Assembly: GCF_000190735.1 (NCBI RefSeq)
Contig: NC_015177.1
Span: 2,604,001 to 2,668,000 of the forward strand
Source: Pseudopedobacter saltans DSM 12145
Lineage (GTDB): Bacteria > Bacteroidota > Bacteroidia > Sphingobacteriales > Sphingobacteriaceae
Length of the DNA stretch: 64,000 nt
Reading direction: 5' to 3'
Shown: one piece after another, positions 60,399 through 64,000 of the stretch
Position numbering within the stretch: position 1 is the stretch's first letter
How the letters are laid out: every line of letters begins with the position of its first letter
Notes under the pieces: model-generated
The model's database searches: none
What the model was told of the DNA's origin: nothing
Seen by the model: the letters and a program-made list of their open reading frames with translations, nothing else
Translations under genes and position numbers: made by a program

Positions 60399-61190
60399 AT
60401 GATGGACTTCAAAATACCTACTATGGCTGAAATGGCAGCCAATGGCGATTCGCCAGAAATACTTTTTTGGGTTGGTTGTGCCGGCAGTTATGACGAGCGG
60501 GCGCAACGTGTAACAGTAGCTTTATCAAAAATATTGCACCATGTAGGAATAAAATTCGCAGTACTGGGTACCGAAGAATCCTGCACCGGTGACCCGGCTA
60601 AAAGAGCAGGAAACGAATTTCTTTTTCAGATGCAGGCTCTTTCCAATATAGAAATATTAAATGCCTACGACATTAAAAAAATAGTTACAGCTTGCCCACA
60701 CTGTTTTAATACGCTAAGGAATGAATATCCCGAATTAGGTGGAAAATATGAAGTGATTCATCATTCCCAACTCATCCAAGGACTTATTGATGAAGGAAAA
60801 CTAAGACCTGAAGACGGCTCCCCCTTTAAAGGTAAAAAGATAACGTTTCATGATCCTTGCTATTTAGGCAGAGGTAATAATGTATACGAAGCGCCAAGAA
60901 AAGCTCTGGAAATCCTTGATGCAGATTTAGTAGAACTGAAACGTTGCAAACAAAATGGTCTTTGTTGTGGAGCAGGCGGAGCACAAATGTTTAAGGAACC
61001 TGAAAAAGGAATTAAGGACATTAACATTGAACGAACAGAAGAGATTTTAGAATCTGAAAGCAATATTGTAGCAGTCGGCTGTCCTTTCTGTATGACCATG
61101 ATTAAGGACGGAATCAAATATTTCGAAAAAGAAAATGATATTGAAATACTTGATATAGCCGAAATTACGGCAAGAAATAACAATCTCTAG
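60399..61190 (+). CDS. CCG-domain (HdrB/GlpC/LutA-like) Fe-S protein
   Basis: 263 residues from the ATG at 60399; the frame from 60330 lies inside the preceding gene. Two cysteine-rich CCG-type domains are visible: WVGCAGSYDE, then CPHCFNTL, and FHDPCYLGRGN, NGLCCGAGGAQMF and GCPFCMTM. These bind a non-cubane 4Fe-4S cluster in HdrB, and homologues occur in GlpC and LutA. With the upstream membrane subunit (10 bases away) it forms a two-gene redox module common in Bacteroidota. The acceptor is unproven. Its stop shares bases with the stop of the convergent small gene. Confidence 0.87.
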   Translation: MMDFKIPTMAEMAANGDSPEILFWVGCAGSYDERAQRVTVALSKILHHVGIKFAVLGTEESCTGDPAKRAGNEFLFQMQALSNIEILNAYDIKKIVTACPHCFNTLRNEYPELGGKYEVIHHSQLIQGLIDEGKLRPEDGSPFKGKKITFHDPCYLGRGNNVYEAPRKALEILDADLVELKRCKQNGLCCGAGGAQMFKEPEKGIKDINIERTEEILESESNIVAVGCPFCMTMIKDGIKYFEKENDIEILDIAEITARNNNL

Positions 61191-61393
61191 TTGCTTATTG
61201 ATTTCGCGATATTCTCATGGCTATTCTCATTAACCGGAAATATTTTTCCAGATGCAAGACTATCTTTAAGCATTTTATGTTCAACAGTAATTTTATCTGT
61301 TTCGAGATTGCTTTTAGACAGCCATGCGTCTAAGAAGAATGCATGGAAAACGGAAATACACAATGCAGCCACTATGTAAAACGTCTTTTTCAA
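61187..61393 (-). CDS. Small hypothetical protein with N-terminal membrane segment
   Basis: 68 residues, no family recognised. MKKTFYIVAALCISVFHAFFLDAWLSK looks like a signal anchor or an uncleaved signal peptide, and the remainder is polar and charged. The minus-strand frame is preferred over the overlapping plus frame at 61191-61379 because of its signal-like start. The gene ends in CTAG, shared with the stop of the convergent Fe-S gene. Confidence 0.55.
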   Translation of the reverse strand: MKKTFYIVAALCISVFHAFFLDAWLSKSNLETDKITVEHKMLKDSLASGKIFPVNENSHENIAKSISN

Positions 61394-61446
61394 AATGTCA
61401 GTTTAGTTTAGTGCGACTAATATAGTTAAAATATATTAAGGAGTTG

Positions 61447-61911
61447 TTAATTTTTAACTTTTCCAGCCAACATGTCTTGTAAAGACTTAAAGTTTTTCTC
61501 AAGTTGATTAAGATCTTCGATTGAAATAGCAGAAATAGGGAAGGATATTTCATTAGACATGGAGTCTATATCTCCCGACGGGTCACGATGTGTCTGATAG
61601 ATTACACTTTCCGGTTCGCAGGAAAACATTAACCAGCCTCCATTTTCATTGCCATAAAAATCTATACCTCTTATCTTGTCGATTTTTACAGAAAAATATT
61701 CAGTCTTATTGTTCTTCCAAATCCTTTTGTACCTTACGAAACCATTATCGCTAATCTCAAGTGCATAGCTTTTGCGGTCCAAATATTTCTCTGCTTCACA
61801 TTTCTTGTATACACCCATAATATCCTCTTTTAATCCAGGAATATCTTTACCATCAAACCATGCGGTTAACAGCATTAAAAAAGATAAGAGGACACAATAA
61901 ACTGAATGCAT
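61447..61911 (-). CDS. Hypothetical membrane or exported protein
   Basis: I do not recognise the family. The start at 61911 gives a signal-like sequence (MHSVYCVLLSFLMLLTAWF); an ATG nine codons upstream (61938) is also in frame. A TAACTTTA element just before 61911 favours the shorter form. The mature region (about 130 residues) has alternating charged and aromatic strands (YALEISDNGFVRYKRIW, YFSVKIDKIRGIDFYGNENGGWLMFSCEPESVIYQ) and a C-terminal helix, suggesting a small beta-sandwich. It has no functional neighbours. Confidence 0.65.
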   Translation of the reverse strand: MHSVYCVLLSFLMLLTAWFDGKDIPGLKEDIMGVYKKCEAEKYLDRKSYALEISDNGFVRYKRIWKNNKTEYFSVKIDKIRGIDFYGNENGGWLMFSCEPESVIYQTHRDPSGDIDSMSNEISFPISAISIEDLNQLEKNFKSLQDMLAGKVKN

Positions 61912-62004
61912 GCCTAAAGTTAACAAACCCACATACAATTGTAAAATAGTTTTTTTCCACCATATCGTATTAATTCACAATCGGTTTTAATCATTATTAT
62001 TATT

Positions 62005-62012
62005 TAATTTTG
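62005..62012 (+). promoter_or_regulatory. -7 box four bases before a start codon
   Basis: TAATTTTG, a TAnnTTTG match, ends four bases before the ATG at 62017, the same arrangement as at 24623-24635. Confidence 0.5.
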
Positions 62013-62016
62013 GTCT

Positions 62017-62487
62017 ATGGAATTAAGCTTAGATTCAAAAGTTTGGATTTACCAATCAGACAGATTATTTACTACTGCTGAACTGGATCGTTTAGAATTG
62101 CTATTAAACGATTTCACTAAGTCGTGGACTGCTCATAACCAACAACTTAAAGCATCCTATGAAATCAAATACCAAAGGTTTGTCATTCTGATTGTTGATG
62201 AAACAGCTGCAACTGCCAGCGGTTGCTCTATAGACAAATCCGTTCATCTGATGAAGTCGATAGAACAAGAATTTAGTGTAAATCTCTTCGACCGATTTCA
62301 GATTGCATGGAAAGATGGTAATGATATCAAGATTGCAGGACGTAGTGATTTCGAACAGCTGATTCAAAACCAGAGCATCAATTCAGACACAATAGTTTTT
62401 AATAATCTGGTAAAAAGTCTATCCGATTTTCGTACTTCATGGGAAGTTCCGATAAAGGAAAGCTGGCATGCTAAAGTTTTCCTATAA
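62017..62487 (+). CDS. Conserved hypothetical protein, Bacteroidota-specific type
   Basis: 156 residues with no cofactor or membrane motif. The N-terminal part KVWIYQSDRLFTTAELDRLELLL, the KYQRFVILIVDE strand, and the conserved-looking TASGCSIDKSVHLMKSIEQEF block place it in a family often labelled ABC transporter ATPase in databases. I see no Walker motif, so that label is not supported. It is cytosolic by prediction. It lies upstream of cydA, separated by about 130 bases. Confidence 0.65.
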   Translation: MELSLDSKVWIYQSDRLFTTAELDRLELLLNDFTKSWTAHNQQLKASYEIKYQRFVILIVDETAATASGCSIDKSVHLMKSIEQEFSVNLFDRFQIAWKDGNDIKIAGRSDFEQLIQNQSINSDTIVFNNLVKSLSDFRTSWEVPIKESWHAKVFL

Positions 62488-62566
62488 AAGCAAATACATT
62501 CTTAATTAAGAATGATTATTTTTTTCAAAAAAAATCTGTTTCAGGAAATCTTATAAGGTATTCTTA

Positions 62567-62574
62567 TATTTTTG
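62567..62574 (+). promoter_or_regulatory. -7 box of the cydAB operon
   Basis: TATTTTTG, a TAnnTTTG match 45 bases before the cydA ATG. No clear Fnr- or Arc-type site was recognised. Confidence 0.55.
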
Positions 62575-62618
62575 TTACGCAGACAACACCTCATAAGGTG
62601 CCTTAAAGATTTCTTTGT

Positions 62619-63950
62619 ATGGACGATTTTTTAGCCGCTCGCTCCCAAATGGCCCTATCTCTGGGCTTCCACATTATTTTCTCCTGTATCGGCATGGTTA
62701 TGCCTTTTTTCATGGCAGTATCTCATTTTTATTACCTAAAAACCAAAAAACAGGTATATAAAAATATTACTAAAGCATGGAGCAAAGGTGTCGCTATATT
62801 CTTTGCAACAGGAGCTGTGTCTGGAACTGCACTTTCTTTTGAATTGGGCTTGTTATGGCCAGAGTTTATGAAGCATGCAGGCCCTATATTCGGAATGCCG
62901 TTTTCTTTGGAAGGAACTGCTTTTTTCATTGAAGCTATAGCTTTAGGTTTTTTCCTTTATGGCTGGGACAGATTCAATCCATGGTTCCATTGGGTAACCG
63001 GACTGGTTGTAGGCATCAGCGGAATAGTATCGGGCATTCTGGTAGTGGCCGCCAATGCATGGATGAACAGTCCAGCCGGATTCGACTATATTAATGGAGA
63101 ATACTTAAATATTGATCCAATAAAAGCAATGTTTAACGATGCCTGGTTTTCGCAGGCATTACATATGTCTATCGCTGCTTTTTGTGCTACTGGCTTTGCT
63201 GTAGCTGGTGTTCATGCTTTTATGATTCTTAAAAAGAAAAACATAGAATTTCATGCGAAATCATTTAAAATAGCAGCAACATTTGCCTGTATTGCGGCTC
63301 TTGTTCAGCCACTCAGCGGTGACATCTCTGCTAAGGATGTAGCAAAAAGACAACCTGCGAAACTAGCGGCAATGGAGGCGCATTTCCAAACCGAAAGAAG
63401 AGCACCTTTTATTATTGGAGGTATTCCCGACGAAAAGAATAAGAAGGTAGATTATGCTATAAAGATACCGGGACTTTTAAGCTTTATCACCTACGGAGAT
63501 ATTAATGCAGAAGTGAAAGGCCTGGATCAGATTCCTGAAGAACACCATCCACCCGTAGCTATAACACATTATGCCTTTCAAATCATGGTAGGTCTCGGCA
63601 TGATTATGATGCTTATTTCACTACTCTATTTCTATCAACTATGGAAAAAGAAAGAAATATTATCTACCAAATGGCTATTAAAATTATTTGCTATCGCTAC
63701 TCCTATGGGATTCATTGCGGTAGAAGCCGGCTGGACAGTTACGGAGGTAGGCCGGCAACCCTGGATTATTTATAATGTAATGAAAACGTCCGAAGCGGTA
63801 ACTCCTATGCCGGGCATTGTCTATTCATTCTATATATTCACTGTTATCTATCTGTCACTTTCTTTCGTTGTAGGCTTTATGTTATACCGACAAATTAAAA
63901 TGGTAGACAAAATTTACGATATCCCTAACGATTCTGTACAAAAACATTAG
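62619..63950 (+). CDS. cydA: Cytochrome bd ubiquinol oxidase subunit I
   Basis: 443 residues, the short-Q-loop form. N-terminal haem-ligand region SLGFHIIFSCIGM, proton-path glutamates in FSLEGTAFFIEAIALGFFLYGWDRF, HMSIAAFCATGFAVAG with a haem-ligand histidine, and the C-terminal VEAGWTVTEVGRQPWIIY. About nine membrane helices are expected. It oxidises quinol and reduces O2 to water with high affinity, in the inner membrane. Subunit II follows directly. Confidence 0.95.
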   Translation: MDDFLAARSQMALSLGFHIIFSCIGMVMPFFMAVSHFYYLKTKKQVYKNITKAWSKGVAIFFATGAVSGTALSFELGLLWPEFMKHAGPIFGMPFSLEGTAFFIEAIALGFFLYGWDRFNPWFHWVTGLVVGISGIVSGILVVAANAWMNSPAGFDYINGEYLNIDPIKAMFNDAWFSQALHMSIAAFCATGFAVAGVHAFMILKKKNIEFHAKSFKIAATFACIAALVQPLSGDISAKDVAKRQPAKLAAMEAHFQTERRAPFIIGGIPDEKNKKVDYAIKIPGLLSFITYGDINAEVKGLDQIPEEHHPPVAITHYAFQIMVGLGMIMMLISLLYFYQLWKKKEILSTKWLLKLFAIATPMGFIAVEAGWTVTEVGRQPWIIYNVMKTSEAVTPMPGIVYSFYIFTVIYLSLSFVVGFMLYRQIKMVDKIYDIPNDSVQKH

Positions 63951-63952
63951 TT

Positions 63953-64000
63953 ATGACTTACGTTGTTATTGCATTTTTATGGGCTTCAATCTGGTTATAC
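63953..64000 (+). CDS. cydB: Cytochrome bd subunit II, N-terminal fragment cut by the window
   Basis: Starts two bases after the cydA stop. Only the first 16 codons are visible (MTYVVIAFLWASIWLY), a hydrophobic first helix as expected for CydB. The position behind cydA supports the call. Confidence 0.8.
   Translation, partial: MTYVVIAFLWASIWLY

Noticed and set aside
61191..61379. Plus-strand frame of 62 codons
   Set aside because: The overlapping minus-strand frame has a signal-like start and a natural convergent stop, so the plus frame is taken as its shadow.
62017..62487. ABC transporter ATPase, as homologues are often labelled
   Set aside because: No Walker A, signature or Walker B motif is present.

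Overview
The window is about 64 kb of AT-rich chromosome from a member of the Bacteroidota. Gene content points to the Sphingobacteriaceae (Pedobacter-like), but genus is an inference. Support includes promoters of the Bacteroidota type (TTTG, about 19-20 bases, TAnnTTTG), little Shine-Dalgarno sequence, a TamL/TamB pair, an ECF sigma/FecR/TonB-receptor locus, a GIN-domain lipoprotein, an OlsF-like fused acyltransferase and many lipoproteins. No insertion sequence, prophage or CRISPR array was seen. The window looks like ordinary chromosome with a few small oddities.

Layout. 1-2.3 kb: the end of an AraC-type regulator, a lipoprotein hydrolase and a small beta-barrel-like protein. 2.6-8.8 kb: a LiaF-like/PspC pair, an SDR oxidoreductase, a divergent mlaE-mlaF transporter pair, a methyltransferase and an unassigned lipoprotein. 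8.9-16.7 kb: a DUF202 protein and the outer-membrane assembly pair tamL-tamB. 16.9-26.6 kb: housekeeping genes: trxA, an MFS exporter, a Skp-like lipoprotein, guanine deaminase, an S4 protein, dapD, a glycosyltransferase, a Sua5-type threonylcarbamoyl-AMP synthase, the CCA-adding enzyme, an acidic pRiA4b ORF-3-like protein, miaA and a DUF3467 protein.

26.7-43.2 kb is the transcription/translation super-cluster, all on the minus strand. In transcription order from the top it reads: HhH protein, apt, rpsU, xerC-like, hpf, then tRNA-Thr(TGT), Tyr, Gly, Thr(GGT), tuf, tRNA-Trp, secE, nusG, rplK, rplA, rplJ, rplL, rpoB, rpoC, and a second tRNA-Thr(TGT). 43.3-46.1 kb holds two lipid genes: an OlsF-like aminolipid synthase and a soluble acyl-ACP desaturase.

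46.8-52.3 kb is a complete rRNA operon on the minus strand (16S, tRNA-Ile, tRNA-Ala, 23S, 5S) with two tandem promoters and a terminator. Next to its 3' end lies what looks like a frameshifted remnant of an Rhs/YD-repeat gene. 52.3-54.6 kb: a secreted alpha/beta hydrolase, tRNA-Phe and a GIN-domain lipoprotein. 54.6-59 kb: an ECF sigma factor, a probable 36-residue ORF, a FecR anti-sigma factor and a TonB receptor, which together look like one cell-surface signalling unit. 59-64 kb: a membrane Fe-S oxidoreductase with an HdrB-like partner, three small unassigned genes, and cydA with the first codons of cydB.

The most notable signal is that four stable-RNA promoters (rrn P1 and P2, tRNA-Phe, and the tRNA-tuf operon) share the same 19-base spacing and the same extended element TACnTTTGCAnTCCC. 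I found no clear novel defence or mobile system.
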